Positions 42,075 to 52,496 of a DNA stretch of 64,000 nt are shown one piece after another. Origin of the DNA: Companilactobacillus formosensis (lineage in GTDB: Bacteria > Bacillota > Bacilli > Lactobacillales > Lactobacillaceae); contig NZ_BJDU01000003.1 of NCBI RefSeq assembly GCF_005405305.1, positions 62,001 to 126,000 of the forward strand, written 5' to 3'. Numbering within the stretch: position 1 is the stretch's first letter; each line of letters begins with the position of its first letter. The notes beneath the pieces were generated by a model. That model ran no database searches, had not been told where the DNA came from, and saw nothing but the letters and a program-made list of their open reading frames with translations. The translations under genes were made by a program, and so were the position numbers.

Positions 42075-43012
42075 TGCCTAAACATATAATAGACTTTAAT
42101 AAAGGCGAAAACATGAGCTTGGAAGTAATCATCAAGCGTTCCGATTTTCGTTTAGCAAAAAATGGGAAAAACTTTCTATCATTAGTTTTTGAAGATAAGT
42201 CAGGACAAATTCCAGGCAAGTATTGGGATGCCAGTGAAGAAGATGCCAAGAGATTTCATGTCGGAGCAGTAGTACAGCTAGAAGGTCGTCGTGATGTCTA
42301 TCAGGGTAAACCACAAGTTAATATCACTCGTCTAGGTTTGTTAGATCCTAGCACGGTTGATATGTCACAATTCGTTCAGACAGCACCAATGAAACGAGTT
42401 GATATGGAAAATGAATTTGATGATGTATTTTTACAAATTACTAATGGGGCTTGGAATCGGATTGTCAGATATTTGTTCAAAAAATATCATGATCAGTTCT
42501 TTACTAGTGCAGCCGCTAAGAGTAATCATCACGATTTTCAAGGTGGTTTAGCATATCACACCTTGAGCATGGTGAGAATGGCAGAAAGCATCTCTGATCA
42601 GTATCCACAAATCAATCGAGCACTCTTGCTTGCAGGAGCTTGTTTGCACGATTTTGGTAAGATTATTGAACTATCTGGTAGCCTAGACATTGAATATACC
42701 TTTGAAGGTAATATGCTTGGACACATTACGATTGTGGATGAAGAAATCGTCAAAGCAGCGACTGATTTGGATATTAGTTTAGATAGCGAAGACATGATTT
42801 TATTGAGACACATGATTTTATCACATCATGGTTTATTAGAATATGGTTCACCAGAACGTCCTAAATTATTGGAAGCTGAAGTATTACACAATATTGATAT
42901 GATGGATGCTTCAATCAATATGATTACTAAAGCTTTGGATAAGACGGAGAATGGTAAATTTTCTGAACGTGTTTTTGGATTGGATAATCGTTCATTTTAC
43001 AAACATAGCTAA
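42074..43012 (+). CDS. yhaM: 3'-5' exoribonuclease YhaM
   Basis: The 312-residue enzyme has an N-terminal OB-fold (LSLVFEDKSGQIPGKYWDAS) and an HD domain (GLAYHTLSMVRMAES, ACLHDFGKI). YhaM trims single-stranded RNA 3' ends. GTG 42,074 gives MPKHIIDFNKGE, matching the family start, after a GGGGGGAA site; ATG 42,068 is the alternative. Last gene of yhaO-yhaN-yhaM, closed by a long terminator. Confidence 0.92.
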   Translation: MPKHIIDFNKGENMSLEVIIKRSDFRLAKNGKNFLSLVFEDKSGQIPGKYWDASEEDAKRFHVGAVVQLEGRRDVYQGKPQVNITRLGLLDPSTVDMSQFVQTAPMKRVDMENEFDDVFLQITNGAWNRIVRYLFKKYHDQFFTSAAAKSNHHDFQGGLAYHTLSMVRMAESISDQYPQINRALLLAGACLHDFGKIIELSGSLDIEYTFEGNMLGHITIVDEEIVKAATDLDISLDSEDMILLRHMILSHHGLLEYGSPERPKLLEAEVLHNIDMMDASINMITKALDKTENGKFSERVFGLDNRSFYKHS

Positions 43013-43017
43013 AAAAT

Positions 43018-43066
43018 AATCCTCGTTGAAATGTAGTTTTGTATTACATTTCAACGAGGATTTTTA
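43018..43066. terminator. Bidirectional terminator
   Basis: An 18-bp stem (CCTCGTTGAAATGTA and its complement, extended by AAT/ATT) is followed by T5 on the plus strand and an A/T-rich tail on the minus strand. It serves yhaM and the convergent usp gene. Confidence 0.92.
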
Positions 43067-43069
43067 ATT

Positions 43070-43531
43070 TTATCTAACGACGATTACTGAAACAGGAGCT
43101 TTTTTTGCTAAACGAGGTCCAATTGTAGCGGTGATTTTAGAGTGTGGCAAAGCAGTATCAGCACCGGTAACAATCAAATCAGGTTTAAAATCAGGAATTG
43201 CACGATCAACAATTACATCGTCAACATCGCCTTCGTCATAAACCAAGGGGTCAACTTTTTTTAAACCTAGATTTTCAGCCATCTTGACGTAATTATCAAC
43301 GACATCCTGTAATTCGTCTCGTTTTTCTTTTAACTTTGCGGGGGTCAGCGAATCAAAAATATTAATATCATCACTCTCTAGAACGGAAACGATACCTAAA
43401 CGAGCATCGTAATCATGTGCCATAGTAGTAGCAAAACGAAAAGCTTTTATGGTAGATTCATTGTCATCCTCATCAACTGTTAAAAGGATACGACGGTATA
43501 CCAATGGGTCATTAAATTCTTGATAATCCAT
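43070..43531 (-). CDS. Universal stress protein, UspA family
   Basis: The 153-residue protein has the Usp alpha/beta pattern (YRRILLTVDEDD at the start, DLIVTGADT, PVSVIVVR at the end). The usual ATP-binding glycine motif is only partly conserved (GADTALPHSKITATIG), so nucleotide binding is uncertain. ATG 43,531 lies 6 nt from AGGAGG; the ATG at 43,537 would abut the site. Confidence 0.85.
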   Translation of the reverse strand: MDYQEFNDPLVYRRILLTVDEDDNESTIKAFRFATTMAHDYDARLGIVSVLESDDINIFDSLTPAKLKEKRDELQDVVDNYVKMAENLGLKKVDPLVYDEGDVDDVIVDRAIPDFKPDLIVTGADTALPHSKITATIGPRLAKKAPVSVIVVR

Positions 43532-43537
43532 AAACAT

Positions 43538-43811
43538 CCTCCTTTTAAAAACGTCTTACAATTCATATAATACCTGAAAACGTTGATATGACAAGCATAA
43601 AATACGTTGGGTTGCGAGGAGATAAGCTGGTATGTCATTGTCATAATGACGTATAGAAAAGTAGACAACTTGGATATTAAAGTTAAAGAAACTAAACTTT
43701 CTAGGCTAGGTTAGGTTTTAGACGGAGAATTTATTATAAAAATAAATAAATTTAGATTAAAGTTCAGAAAACATTTTGTTCCTAATGATGAATAAACATA
43801 AGAAAATATTG
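43538..43811. other. Non-coding gap between usp and prsA
   Basis: This AT-rich stretch separates the usp gene from prsA, both on the minus strand. It must hold the usp promoter (TA-rich boxes near 43,560-43,620 on the minus strand). I see no gene, repeat array or RNA structure apart from the prsA terminator at its right edge. Confidence 0.5.
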
Positions 43812-43846
43812 CAAAAAAAATAACGCTAAAAAAATTCAACGTCATT
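43812..43846 (-). terminator. prsA terminator
   Basis: On the minus strand AATGACG pairs with CGTTATT (one G-U) around 14 nt and is followed by an unbroken T run. Confidence 0.7.
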
Positions 43847-43857
43847 TTTATTATTTA

Positions 43858-44757
43858 TTATTTCTTAGAAGATGATGATGAAACATATCCTGAAAGAACA
43901 TCCTTCAAGTCACTATCTTTAATAGAAACATCAGCCTTCTTCAAGACTTTTGAAACAACCTTTTGCATAACAGTTGAATCTTGTAGCCATGAAGCATATA
44001 GCTTAGATTTAAGTTCAGCAGTGTGATCACTCATCTTACCCTTAGCAGGTTTCTTAAGAAGTTTGATAACACTGTAACCATAACTTGTCTTAACTGGTGT
44101 ATCTGTGTAATCGCCAACTTTATCTAGCTTGTATGCGGCTGTCTTAAAGTCAGTATCAACACTTGTACTATCGTTATCGAAGGCAGCTAACTTACCACCT
44201 TTGTTCTTTGTAGCTGAATCAGTTGAGTATTCTTTAGCAAGTTTTGAGAAGTCTTCGCCGTTTTGAAGTTTTGTAATAACTTCTTCAGCAGTAGCTTTCT
44301 TACTTACTAGGATTTGAGCAACTTGAATCTTAGGTTGGTAACTCTTCCATTCTTTCTTAAGATCCTTGTTTGTAACTTTCTTATTCTTCTTCAAAGCAAC
44401 TTTTGTAAGAAGGTTAGTACGGATATTCTTCTTGAATTGGGCAGTTGTCATACCGTTTTGTTGAAGAATTGAGCTGAATGATGAACCATATTGACTCTTG
44501 TACTTGTTGTATTCTTTGTTAACTTGTTTTGTGGAAACATCCTTACCATATTGATCTTCAAGAGCTTTAGTGATGATCATAGTTTGGAGGGTTTGTTTAC
44601 CTGATGAAGAACTCTTCATTTCCTTGTAGTATTCTTCTTGGGTAATTCTTCCACCCTTAAGAGTAGCAACAGTCTTGTTACCAGAACATCCAGCAACAAC
44701 TGTTATCATAAATAGACCAGCAATAGCTAAGATCCATTTAGTTAAACGTTTATTCAT
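43858..44757 (-). CDS. prsA: Foldase lipoprotein PrsA (peptidyl-prolyl isomerase)
   Basis: The 299-residue extracellular chaperone has a lipoprotein signal with lipobox VVAGC (Cys 24), an N-terminal chaperone region, and a parvulin-type domain (about 145-240: [35 protein letters not shown]). It assists folding of exported proteins. The tail is Ser/Lys-rich. It lies in the conserved prsA/ytxH-like/hit block, opposite ecsAB. Confidence 0.93.
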   Translation of the reverse strand: MNKRLTKWILAIAGLFMITVVAGCSGNKTVATLKGGRITQEEYYKEMKSSSSGKQTLQTMIITKALEDQYGKDVSTKQVNKEYNKYKSQYGSSFSSILQQNGMTTAQFKKNIRTNLLTKVALKKNKKVTNKDLKKEWKSYQPKIQVAQILVSKKATAEEVITKLQNGEDFSKLAKEYSTDSATKNKGGKLAAFDNDSTSVDTDFKTAAYKLDKVGDYTDTPVKTSYGYSVIKLLKKPAKGKMSDHTAELKSKLYASWLQDSTVMQKVVSKVLKKADVSIKDSDLKDVLSGYVSSSSSKK

Positions 44758-44863
44758 CTTTACACATCCTTAATTAATATGTCTACAATTGAAAAGACTA
44801 CCATAAAACTTCAGGAATAGTTTGTCATTTATTGAAAAAATCACAAAAAATTCATAATTTAGG

Positions 44864-45157
44864 CTAATTTTGCTTGAAACTAGCCAGATTTGCTTTCATT
44901 TCGGCAATCGAACTTTGCAATTCGTCTACATCAGGCTTGATGCTAGTAGAGTAGTCAGTGATGTCTTTTTGAATTCCAGAAATTACTTCTGGTACCACAG
45001 CAGCGTTTTTCTGCAAATCAGCTAATATATCTTTAAAATCTTTTATATTCTTAAATATCTTGGTATCATTAACACTAGGTGTGGCATCTTTTGATTGAAA
45101 TAGTCCAAGAGCAATTCCTGAAACAGTTCCAATCACAAATCCTGTAGAGAATTTCAT
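44864..45157 (-). CDS. YtxH-like small membrane-anchored protein
   Basis: The 97-residue protein has an N-terminal glycine-rich hydrophobic segment (STGFVIGTVSGIALGLF) and a helical, amphipathic remainder. It sits between hit and prsA, where lactobacilli often have such a gene. It is 2 nt from hit, so co-transcribed. Function unknown. Confidence 0.7.
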   Translation of the reverse strand: MKFSTGFVIGTVSGIALGLFQSKDATPSVNDTKIFKNIKDFKDILADLQKNAAVVPEVISGIQKDITDYSTSIKPDVDELQSSIAEMKANLASFKQN

Positions 45158-45159
45158 TC

Positions 45160-45588
45160 TTAGGCCTCCAAGTGTTGTTTGATATTGTCAGCACGTTTTT
45201 GGAGTTCTTCGTTACTTGCTAAACCAGTGTTGTCTCCCCAATGCATTGAAAAGTCATCATCTTTAGAATAACGAGGTACCAAATGGATGTGTGAGTGCAT
45301 AACGCTTTGATAAGCAATCTCACCATTATTTTGGCAAATGTTCATCCCAATGATCTTAGGGTTAGAAGCCTTGATGGCACGAGCAATCATAGGAATTTTC
45401 TTGAAAACACGTTCTGCCAAATCTTCGTCATAGGCAAAAATGTCTTTGACATGTTTTTTAGGAACTACGAGTGTGTGACCAGGTGTTACTTGAGAAATGT
45501 CAAAGAAAGCCTTGATATCATCATCCTCGTAGATCGTTGTACTAGGAATATCTCCGTTAATTATTTTGCAAAAGACGCAATCATCCAT
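45160..45588 (-). CDS. hit: HIT-family protein
   Basis: The 142-residue nucleotide hydrolase/transferase has the CVFCKI zinc-type start, GHTLVVPKKH and the histidine triad HSHIHLVP. ATG 45,588 (MDDCVFCK) follows AAAGGAG; the frame also runs from 45,606 but without a site. Divergent from ecsA, as in Bacillus. Confidence 0.92.
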   Translation of the reverse strand: MDDCVFCKIINGDIPSTTIYEDDDIKAFFDISQVTPGHTLVVPKKHVKDIFAYDEDLAERVFKKIPMIARAIKASNPKIIGMNICQNNGEIAYQSVMHSHIHLVPRYSKDDDFSMHWGDNTGLASNEELQKRADNIKQHLEA

Positions 45589-45678
45589 GTAAAAATCTCC
45601 TTTCAAAAAACAGCATTAGATTTACTATAATGCTATCATAATACACATATTAAAAACAGATAACAGGTGGTTTAATCC

Positions 45679-46413
45679 ATGACTTTAGAAGTAAAAGAAC
45701 TGACCGGAGGGTACGGTCAAGTATCAGTATTGAAAAAAGAAACCTTCACCGTTGAAAGTGGTCAAGTTGTTGGCTTGATTGGTTTGAATGGTGCTGGTAA
45801 ATCAACAACTATCAAACATATCATCGGTTTGTTGAATCCACGTGGTGGACAAATCTTGATTGATGGCATTAGTCTGCATGACGATGTGGAAAAGTATCGT
45901 AAAAAGATTGCTTATGTGCCAGAAATGCCAATCCTTTATCCTGAATTGACATTAAGGGAACATATTGATTTAACAATTATGGCTTATGATCTTGATCGAG
46001 ATAAAACGTGGGAAAATGCGAATAAATTATTAAAAACTTTTCGCTTGGACAACAAATTGGATTGGTTCCCACAGAATTTCTCAAAAGGTATGAAACAAAA
46101 GGTTATGATCGTCTGCGCCTTTATGACCGACGCTAGTTTGTTTATCATTGACGAGCCATTTACTGGACTAGATCCGTTGGCAGTCAATGATTTGTTGAAT
46201 ATTGTTGAAGCAAAGAAAAAAGCAGGGTGCTCAGTTTTGATGTCAACTCACGTGTTAGCTACCGTGCAAAACCATGCCGATAAATTTGTTTTGATCAATC
46301 ACGGACAAGTGCGTGCCGATGGTACCTTGGATCAATTAAAGGCAAAGTTCAACATGCAAGAAGACTCCAATCTTGATGATATTTATCTCAAGATGTCAAA
46401 TGAGGATCTCTAA
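45679..46413 (+). CDS. ecsA: ABC transporter ATP-binding protein EcsA
   Basis: The 244-residue ATPase shows Walker A GLNGAGKST, signature FSKGMKQK, Walker B LFIIDEP and TGLDPLA. EcsAB influences protein secretion and membrane protease activity in Bacillus; the substrate is unknown. It overlaps ecsB by one base (TAATG). Confidence 0.92.
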   Translation: MTLEVKELTGGYGQVSVLKKETFTVESGQVVGLIGLNGAGKSTTIKHIIGLLNPRGGQILIDGISLHDDVEKYRKKIAYVPEMPILYPELTLREHIDLTIMAYDLDRDKTWENANKLLKTFRLDNKLDWFPQNFSKGMKQKVMIVCAFMTDASLFIIDEPFTGLDPLAVNDLLNIVEAKKKAGCSVLMSTHVLATVQNHADKFVLINHGQVRADGTLDQLKAKFNMQEDSNLDDIYLKMSNEDL

Positions 46414-47630
46414 TGTTAAAACTTTGGAATGAAAGATTAAGAAGACATCAACTTAATCAATTCAAATATCTCAGATTGATTTTTAACGATAATTTTGTAT
46501 TGGCGTTTATTGTTTTGATAGGAGCTTTAGGTTTTTGGTATTCTAATTTATTAGGAACTATCAGTGGACCAATTATTCTGGGAAAGCCGATCGTAATTCT
46601 TTTGCTATTTTTGGCAGTTCAAGTGGGTGGCATTGCTACCTTGTTGGAAGACCCAGATAGTACTTTCTTGCTAGTTAAAGAAAAAGAATTTTATAAATAC
46701 TTTAAAGCAGCAAAAAATTACAGTGTTTTTGTGCCAATCGTAACTTTAATATTGGTCAATTTCTTATTGTCAGCATTTGCTTCTCGAGCAGGTGGAATGA
46801 AAATAATAGATATTGTCGTAGTGGCGATTGGTTTAATTATTTATAAATTAGGATTTTTGAACGTTAATTTGATGGAATTGTACGGTCAAGCTAAATTTGG
46901 CAATACTAGTATGCGTTTGATTTCTAATTTAGTACTGTTAGTATCGCTAATAATTTCGACCTATTTTTTCAGTTGGTTGATGATTATTGTAGGAGTGATC
47001 TTTTATCTTTATTTAAACGCTCGTACTAAGACACTTGAGACTAGTGGACAATTACAATGGAAATATGCAATTGAAACTGAGAATCAAAGAATGTTTCGTA
47101 TCAAACGTTTCTACAACTTGTTTACTGACGTACCTGGCGTTAATAGCAAAATTAAGCGTCGCAAGTGGCTAGATGGTTTATATAAGTCGATTAAACCAGT
47201 CAGTGGCAATACTTATTTGTACTTGTTTGCAAGAGGGTTTGTCAGAAATAATGAGTATATTGGACTATTTTTGCGTTTGACGATTATTCAAGCTATTATG
47301 TTGGCCTTGATTGATAGTTTCTATATCTCGTTAGTAGTAGAAATGTTATTTATTTATCTAGTTGGGTTCCAATTGAAACCTTACTTTAAAGAAGTTATGC
47401 AAAATCTAATGCAACGCCTTTATCCTATTAGTGGTAAGACTAAAATCAATGATTTTACTAAATTGAGTACGTTTATTTTATTAATTCAGTGGATTATCAG
47501 TGCATTAGCAGTATTATATAAGTTTGGGTTCAGTATCAATAGTTTGATTATCATCGTGGCTGGGTTAGCAGTCTTGTTCTTCGTCAACTATTTCTACATG
47601 CCAAGACAATTAAAAAAATATTTAGATTAA
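46413..47630 (+). CDS. ecsB: ABC transporter permease EcsB
   Basis: The 405-residue membrane protein has about eight to ten hydrophobic segments and the family pattern LWNERLRRHQLNQFKYLRLIFND at the N-terminus. It forms the membrane part of the Ecs transporter with EcsA. Confidence 0.9.
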   Translation: MLKLWNERLRRHQLNQFKYLRLIFNDNFVLAFIVLIGALGFWYSNLLGTISGPIILGKPIVILLLFLAVQVGGIATLLEDPDSTFLLVKEKEFYKYFKAAKNYSVFVPIVTLILVNFLLSAFASRAGGMKIIDIVVVAIGLIIYKLGFLNVNLMELYGQAKFGNTSMRLISNLVLLVSLIISTYFFSWLMIIVGVIFYLYLNARTKTLETSGQLQWKYAIETENQRMFRIKRFYNLFTDVPGVNSKIKRRKWLDGLYKSIKPVSGNTYLYLFARGFVRNNEYIGLFLRLTIIQAIMLALIDSFYISLVVEMLFIYLVGFQLKPYFKEVMQNLMQRLYPISGKTKINDFTKLSTFILLIQWIISALAVLYKFGFSINSLIIIVAGLAVLFFVNYFYMPRQLKKYLD

Positions 47631-47644
47631 TGGAGTAATTATTT

Positions 47645-48286
47645 ATGCGTTTAAGAAACAAACCTTGGGCTAAGGATATGATCAATGACAACTTAGACCT
47701 AATTTCCATTCAGCCAGAAAATATGCCTGGCAAATGGCAATCTCGTTTTGAAAAAGAACAACCTTTGTTTATTGAAGTAGGTTCTGGTAAAGGAAGATTC
47801 ATTACCGAGTTGGCTAAGCAAAATCCTCAAAATAATTATATTGGGATGGAAGTTCAAGAAGGTGCGATTGCTTTGCTACTAAAAAAGCAAGTTGAGTTAA
47901 AATTACCCAACTTGCAATTGTTGCTAGCTAATGGTGCTGATCTATCAGAATACTTTGCTGAAGATGAAATATCAGGAGTTTACTTGAATTTCTCTGATCC
48001 ATGGCCAAAGACTCGTCATGAAAAACGTCGATTAACTTATAAGTCATTTTTGAAACAATATCAATATATTTTAAAAGACGATGGTAATTTGCGTTTCAAG
48101 ACTGATAATCAAGGTTTGTTCGAGTATTCTTTGATCAGTATGAATAACTATGGTATGAAATTTGATGAGATTTCATTAGATCTTCATAATGATGAAGCAC
48201 TCAATCAAAATAATATTGAAACTGAATATGAAGAAAAGTTCTCAAAAAAAGGCTTCAGGATCAATTACCTGAAAGCCCATTTCTAA
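47645..48286 (+). CDS. trmB: tRNA (guanine-N7-)-methyltransferase
   Basis: The 213-residue SAM enzyme methylates G46 of tRNAs. Motifs: [12 protein letters not shown] (SAM binding), [16 protein letters not shown] (catalytic region) and [13 protein letters not shown]. It is 14 nt behind ecsB, probably in the same transcript. Confidence 0.94.
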   Translation: MRLRNKPWAKDMINDNLDLISIQPENMPGKWQSRFEKEQPLFIEVGSGKGRFITELAKQNPQNNYIGMEVQEGAIALLLKKQVELKLPNLQLLLANGADLSEYFAEDEISGVYLNFSDPWPKTRHEKRRLTYKSFLKQYQYILKDDGNLRFKTDNQGLFEYSLISMNNYGMKFDEISLDLHNDEALNQNNIETEYEEKFSKKGFRINYLKAHF

Positions 48287-48308
48287 AATTTGGTTTTATT
48301 AATTTAAT

Positions 48309-48623
48309 TTATTGTACTTTTTTAATGTTAAGCAATTCGCCGGTTAAAGCATCAGCGATGAAGTGATATTGGGCAACATCGAAGTCATCCATTGTGGTTA
48401 CGCCACCAACGATTCCCCAAGTAGCACGACCATTAACATCTACTCTTTGGTAGAATGGTTCGACCCATGAACCGATGACTTTACTATCTTCGCCCAAAAC
48501 GGACTTAACTTTGTCAATAATTTTTTCGCTATCTAGATGGTGTTTTACTAAGACTGTTGCGGCTGCTCCGGCGGCCAATACAGTACCAGCAACGATTAAT
48601 GAACCGATACCTTTTTTACTCAT
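48309..48623 (-). CDS. Small exported or anchored protein, PepSY-like
   Basis: The 104-residue product has an N-terminal hydrophobic segment (GIGSLIVAGTVLAAGAAATVL). The compact domain contains VNGRATWGIVGGV and FIADALTGELLNI, reminiscent of PepSY-type domains. ATG 48,623 is chosen because AAGGAGTG precedes it. Convergent with trmB. Function unknown. Confidence 0.65.
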   Translation of the reverse strand: MSKKGIGSLIVAGTVLAAGAAATVLVKHHLDSEKIIDKVKSVLGEDSKVIGSWVEPFYQRVDVNGRATWGIVGGVTTMDDFDVAQYHFIADALTGELLNIKKVQ

Positions 48624-48746
48624 AAAAATCACTCCTTGATTTCGATTTACTGATATATTACCACTATTATATATCATTCTCGGGCTCAAGAGCACTTAAT
48701 TGACCGTTTAACAAATAAAAAGTATCTTATTTATGAGGTGAATAAC

Positions 48747-49073
48747 ATGAAAACATTTGAAGACTATGGTGTAAAAGATTGGCACGAAGTAACTAAGGAA
48801 GGTAAGCATATCTTATTTTTCCACGCTGACTGGTGCCCAGATTGCAAATTTATCGAACCAAAGCTTCCAGAACTAGAAAAAGAGTACTCAGATTTTAATT
48901 GGATCAGTTTCAACCGTGATAATAACATGGAAATTGCTCAAGAATTAGGAATTATGGGCATTCCTAGCTTTGTTATTATTGAAAATGGCAAAGAAATTGG
49001 TAGACTAGTAAATAAAGATCGAAAAACTAAAGAAGAAGTTGAGACCTTTATTAACAGTGTAGTTAACAAATAA
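48747..49073 (+). CDS. Thioredoxin-like protein (YtpP type)
   Basis: The 108-residue thioredoxin fold has the redox motif WCPDC in FHADWCPDCKF and the cis-proline in IMGIPSFVII. It is likely a thiol-disulfide reductase. GAGGTG precedes ATG 48,747. A thioredoxin-like gene next to ytpR and murC is conserved in Firmicutes. Confidence 0.85.
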   Translation: MKTFEDYGVKDWHEVTKEGKHILFFHADWCPDCKFIEPKLPELEKEYSDFNWISFNRDNNMEIAQELGIMGIPSFVIIENGKEIGRLVNKDRKTKEEVETFINSVVNK

Positions 49074-49095
49074 TTAATCAAGTGAGGGAAAAAAC

Positions 49096-49728
49096 TTGCT
49101 ATTAAGCTTTTATAATCCAGATGTTTTAGGGGATGTTTTGATTGTTGAAACACAAGAAGATGTTGCAACTCAAGACACTACTCAAAAAGATAATGTAGTA
49201 CGAATTTTTAACGAAGAAAATGACCAAGCAATTGGTTTTAATTTCTTTGGTCTCGGAGAAAAACTTGGAATTCAAAATGAATCCGGTCAAGTCTTTCTCG
49301 ATGAACAACAAGTGGCAGTCTTAAACGACGCTCTTGAACAAGCAGGTTTTTCTGATAAGTTGGAAGCTGACAATAGTCCAAAGTTTGTAATTGGACATGT
49401 TGATGCAATCAAAGAACATCCTGATTCAGACCATTTGCACATTACTCAAACTGACGTCGGTTTCGATAAGCCGGTTCAAATCGTTTGTGGTGCACCAAAC
49501 ATTGATCAAGGACAATTAGTCGTTGTTGCTTTGCCTGGTGCTGTAATGCCTACTGGTGCCGAAATCTGGCCTGGTGAATTACGTGGTGTAGATAGTTTTG
49601 GAATGATTTGTTCTGCTCGAGAATTGGGTATTCCTAATGCACCACAAAAACGTGGAATTTTAGTGCTTGATGAAGGTAAAGCCGGACAAGCATTTGATTT
49701 TGAAGCAGCAAAGAATTTGTTCGATTAG
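49096..49728 (+). CDS. ytpR: tRNA-binding domain protein YtpR
   Basis: The 210-residue protein combines a variable N-terminal half with an EMAP/tRNA_bind OB-fold (about 90-205: [40 protein letters not shown]). This domain also occurs in PheRS beta and MetRS C-termini; the cellular role is not established. The start is TTG with GTGAGGGA upstream. Confidence 0.87.
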   Translation: MLLSFYNPDVLGDVLIVETQEDVATQDTTQKDNVVRIFNEENDQAIGFNFFGLGEKLGIQNESGQVFLDEQQVAVLNDALEQAGFSDKLEADNSPKFVIGHVDAIKEHPDSDHLHITQTDVGFDKPVQIVCGAPNIDQGQLVVVALPGAVMPTGAEIWPGELRGVDSFGMICSARELGIPNAPQKRGILVLDEGKAGQAFDFEAAKNLFD

Positions 49729-49741
49729 ATTAGGAGCTATT

Positions 49742-51073
49742 ATGGAAAATACAGTCTATCATTTTGTTGGAATTAAAGGAACAGGAATGAGTGCGTTGGC
49801 ACTTATTCTTAAAGACCTCGGATATGAAGTTCAAGGATCAGATATTGATAAATATACATTTACTCAACGTGGTCTTGAACAAGCAGGAATCAAGATTTTG
49901 CCTTTTGATGAAAAGAACATTCATGAAGGTTTGACAATAGTTAAGGGAAACGCTTTTAACGATGATCAAGTAGAAATTAAAAAAGCTAATGATATGCATT
50001 TACCAGTAATTACATATCCAGAATTAGTTGGTAAATTAGTTTCAGAATATACTTCCATCGGTATTGCCGGTTCTCATGGTAAGACAAGTACTACTGGTTT
50101 ATTAGCACATACTTTAAGTGGTATTGCTAAGACTTCTTACTTAATCGGTGACGGTACTGGTAAAGGAATCAAAGATGCTAAGTTCTTTGTTTTCGAAGCT
50201 GACGAATATCGTCGTCATTTCTTAGCTTACTCACCAGATTACTTAATTATCACTAACATCGATTTTGACCACCCAGATTATTTCTTTGGTGGTATCAACG
50301 ATGTTGTTGATGCTTTTGAATCTGAAGCAAGAAAAACTAAGAAGGGTATTTTCATTTGGGGTGAAGACAAGCACGCCAAATCAATCAAGGCTGATACACC
50401 AATTTACACTTATGGTTTGGATGAATCAGATTACATTCGTGCTACAAACATCAAACGTACCGTTAAAGGTTCATCATTTGATGTTTCTATCAATGGTGAA
50501 AACATTGGTAACTTCCAAGTTCCACTATTTGGTGAACACAATGTCTTGAATTCATTAGCCGTTATTGGTGTTGGTCATATGGAAAATCTTGACCACTCTT
50601 TGATTAACCGTGAATTACAAACTTTCAGTGGAGTTAAGAGACGTTTCAGCGAAAAGAAAGTTGCTGACCAAGTTATCATTGATGACTACGCTCACCATCC
50701 ACAAGAAATCAAAGCAACTATTGATGCTGCTAGACAAAAGTATCCAGATAAGAAGATCATTGCGGTCTTCCAACCACATACTTATACAAGAACTTTGGCC
50801 TTGATGGATGATTTTGCTAAATCACTCGATTTGGCAGATGAAGTTTACTTGACTAATATCTTTGGCTCAATTCGTGAAGCACATGGTGATATTACAAGTA
50901 AAGATCTCGGTAACAAGATTCATAAGGGTGGTAATGTTCTAACACTTGATGACATGTCACCATTATTGGAATATCACAATACAGTAATGATATTCATGGG
51001 TGCCGGTGATGTTCAAAAGTATGAAACAGCTTATGAACAATTGCTAAGTACTTTAAATCCTAATCAACAATAA
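49742..51073 (+). CDS. murC: UDP-N-acetylmuramate-L-alanine ligase
   Basis: The 443-residue cytoplasmic enzyme adds L-Ala to UDP-MurNAc in peptidoglycan synthesis. Motifs: nucleotide-binding [14 protein letters not shown] loop [20 protein letters not shown] and [13 protein letters not shown] 49,742 has TAGGAG upstream; the frame extends into ytpR without a site. Confidence 0.96.
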   Translation: MENTVYHFVGIKGTGMSALALILKDLGYEVQGSDIDKYTFTQRGLEQAGIKILPFDEKNIHEGLTIVKGNAFNDDQVEIKKANDMHLPVITYPELVGKLVSEYTSIGIAGSHGKTSTTGLLAHTLSGIAKTSYLIGDGTGKGIKDAKFFVFEADEYRRHFLAYSPDYLIITNIDFDHPDYFFGGINDVVDAFESEARKTKKGIFIWGEDKHAKSIKADTPIYTYGLDESDYIRATNIKRTVKGSSFDVSINGENIGNFQVPLFGEHNVLNSLAVIGVGHMENLDHSLINRELQTFSGVKRRFSEKKVADQVIIDDYAHHPQEIKATIDAARQKYPDKKIIAVFQPHTYTRTLALMDDFAKSLDLADEVYLTNIFGSIREAHGDITSKDLGNKIHKGGNVLTLDDMSPLLEYHNTVMIFMGAGDVQKYETAYEQLLSTLNPNQQ

Positions 51074-51077
51074 TAAA

Positions 51078-51118
51078 AATCCTTCAATTCAAAAATTTGA
51101 ATTGGAGGATTTTTTTTA
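51078..51118. terminator. Bidirectional terminator murC / GltS-like
   Basis: A 16-bp stem AATCCTTCAATTCAAA (with one mismatch at most) is followed by T8. The convergent carrier gene ends at its right edge. Confidence 0.9.
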
Positions 51119-52306
51119 GAGTAATTTTAAGAATACCGAGGCGATGATAACTGAGGCAACGGATACTGTCGCAAAGCCACCAACTAACATTTTTGGAAGA
51201 ATTTTTTCAGTTAAATATGCTTCTTCATCAGGATCTTTAGCAACCGTGTGGCAAACTTCTGTAGTCAAAATGAAATCAGCTGGGAAGCCAAAAAGTGCAG
51301 TTAATGAGCAAGCAAAGGCCATTTCACGGCTCATTCCAAAAGGTTTAGCCAAAATAAATGAAGCAATGAACATTCCCAAAATCCCTAATAGAATTAAAAT
51401 AACTATTTGTAAAATGATTTTTCCGATAATTTGTGGAGTAGTTAGGCTTAATTGTGAAAAGATATAGGCTAGTAAGCCATACATCAGCCAATTGAAAACT
51501 TTGGCCTTATTTAAAGCGTCAGTTTCCAAGAATCCCACTTGATGAGCGATGACACCAAAAACTAGACAAATTACATTAGCGTTGATGACATTGTGAGTTA
51601 AGACCCCAACCCAATTTGCTAAAAGTGCTATCAACGCGACTCTAGCGATAATGAAAATTGGACTTTGATATCTAGTGGGCAAATTAATTAATAATTTTTG
51701 TCGTTTTTCTGAAGATTGGTGTTGCTGAACGATTTTGACAGCTTCAGAGTTTGAATCATCTTTTTGTTTTCGATAGATTTTAGTTAATCGAAGACCTTCT
51801 TTTCGTAAAAGGACTGAAGTTAAAGGATAGCCGATCATTGAATGCATGATGAACATTGAAACTGGCAAAGCTACTAAGGTAGTTATGCCAGCAGCCTTTA
51901 AACCGTTAGTCATCAATAATGCGGCAACAATACCGCCTGTTAATGGAGGAACGGCAGCTACAACTGTTTTCCAATTGAAAAACAATGAACCAATGGTCAA
52001 AGTCAAAGCTAAGGTTCCAACGACGCCAAGTAAAGCGATGCAGACAGCTTTCCATTGCTTGAATAATTCCTTTAAATTCATCAATGTCCCCATTTGAACC
52101 AATAGCAATGACATGGCAACGCCAACGAATTGAGTGGTATAAGAGGCTTGTGGAACAACATTTTTTGGAAGAATCGTCCAGTAGCCGATGGTAAAGAGTA
52201 CGGCTGTAATAAAAATCGAAGGAACAAAAGCTTTTGTGGCAGCTGATACCCATTCACCAATCAATAAGAAAACCATAATTATGGTAAATGAAAGTAAATA
52301 GGTCAT
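51116..52306 (-). CDS. GltS-like membrane carrier
   Basis: The 396-residue protein has about eleven hydrophobic helices, with a charged cytoplasmic loop near residues 175-215. PPLTGGIVAALLMTNGLKAAG and the C-terminal FGFPADFILTTEVCHTVA resemble the two half-repeats of sodium:glutamate symporter-type (GltS/ESS) carriers. AGGAGG precedes the ATG on the minus strand. It is divergent from an amidohydrolase gene, so its substrate may be the compound that enzyme cleaves (inference). Confidence 0.7.
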   Translation of the reverse strand: MTYLLSFTIIMVFLLIGEWVSAATKAFVPSIFITAVLFTIGYWTILPKNVVPQASYTTQFVGVAMSLLLVQMGTLMNLKELFKQWKAVCIALLGVVGTLALTLTIGSLFFNWKTVVAAVPPLTGGIVAALLMTNGLKAAGITTLVALPVSMFIMHSMIGYPLTSVLLRKEGLRLTKIYRKQKDDSNSEAVKIVQQHQSSEKRQKLLINLPTRYQSPIFIIARVALIALLANWVGVLTHNVINANVICLVFGVIAHQVGFLETDALNKAKVFNWLMYGLLAYIFSQLSLTTPQIIGKIILQIVILILLGILGMFIASFILAKPFGMSREMAFACSLTALFGFPADFILTTEVCHTVAKDPDEEAYLTEKILPKMLVGGFATVSVASVIIASVFLKLL

Positions 52307-52496
52307 ATTATTTCCTCCTGCAAGAATTTTTATTTAAATTCTTACCGCAAAATTTATGTTCTTTTGACTAATAAATCAATTAAAAAACTACTTATATTAC
52401 AAAAAGTACAATTATGGATAAAATAAATTGATTATTTTGACAATTAAAATCATGGAACATAAACTCAAGGCAATAAAGTTCAGGAGGCATATGATT

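Noticed and set aside
51144-51467. 107-codon plus-strand ORF antisense to the GltS-like gene
   Set aside because: It mirrors the membrane protein codons and has no ribosome binding site.
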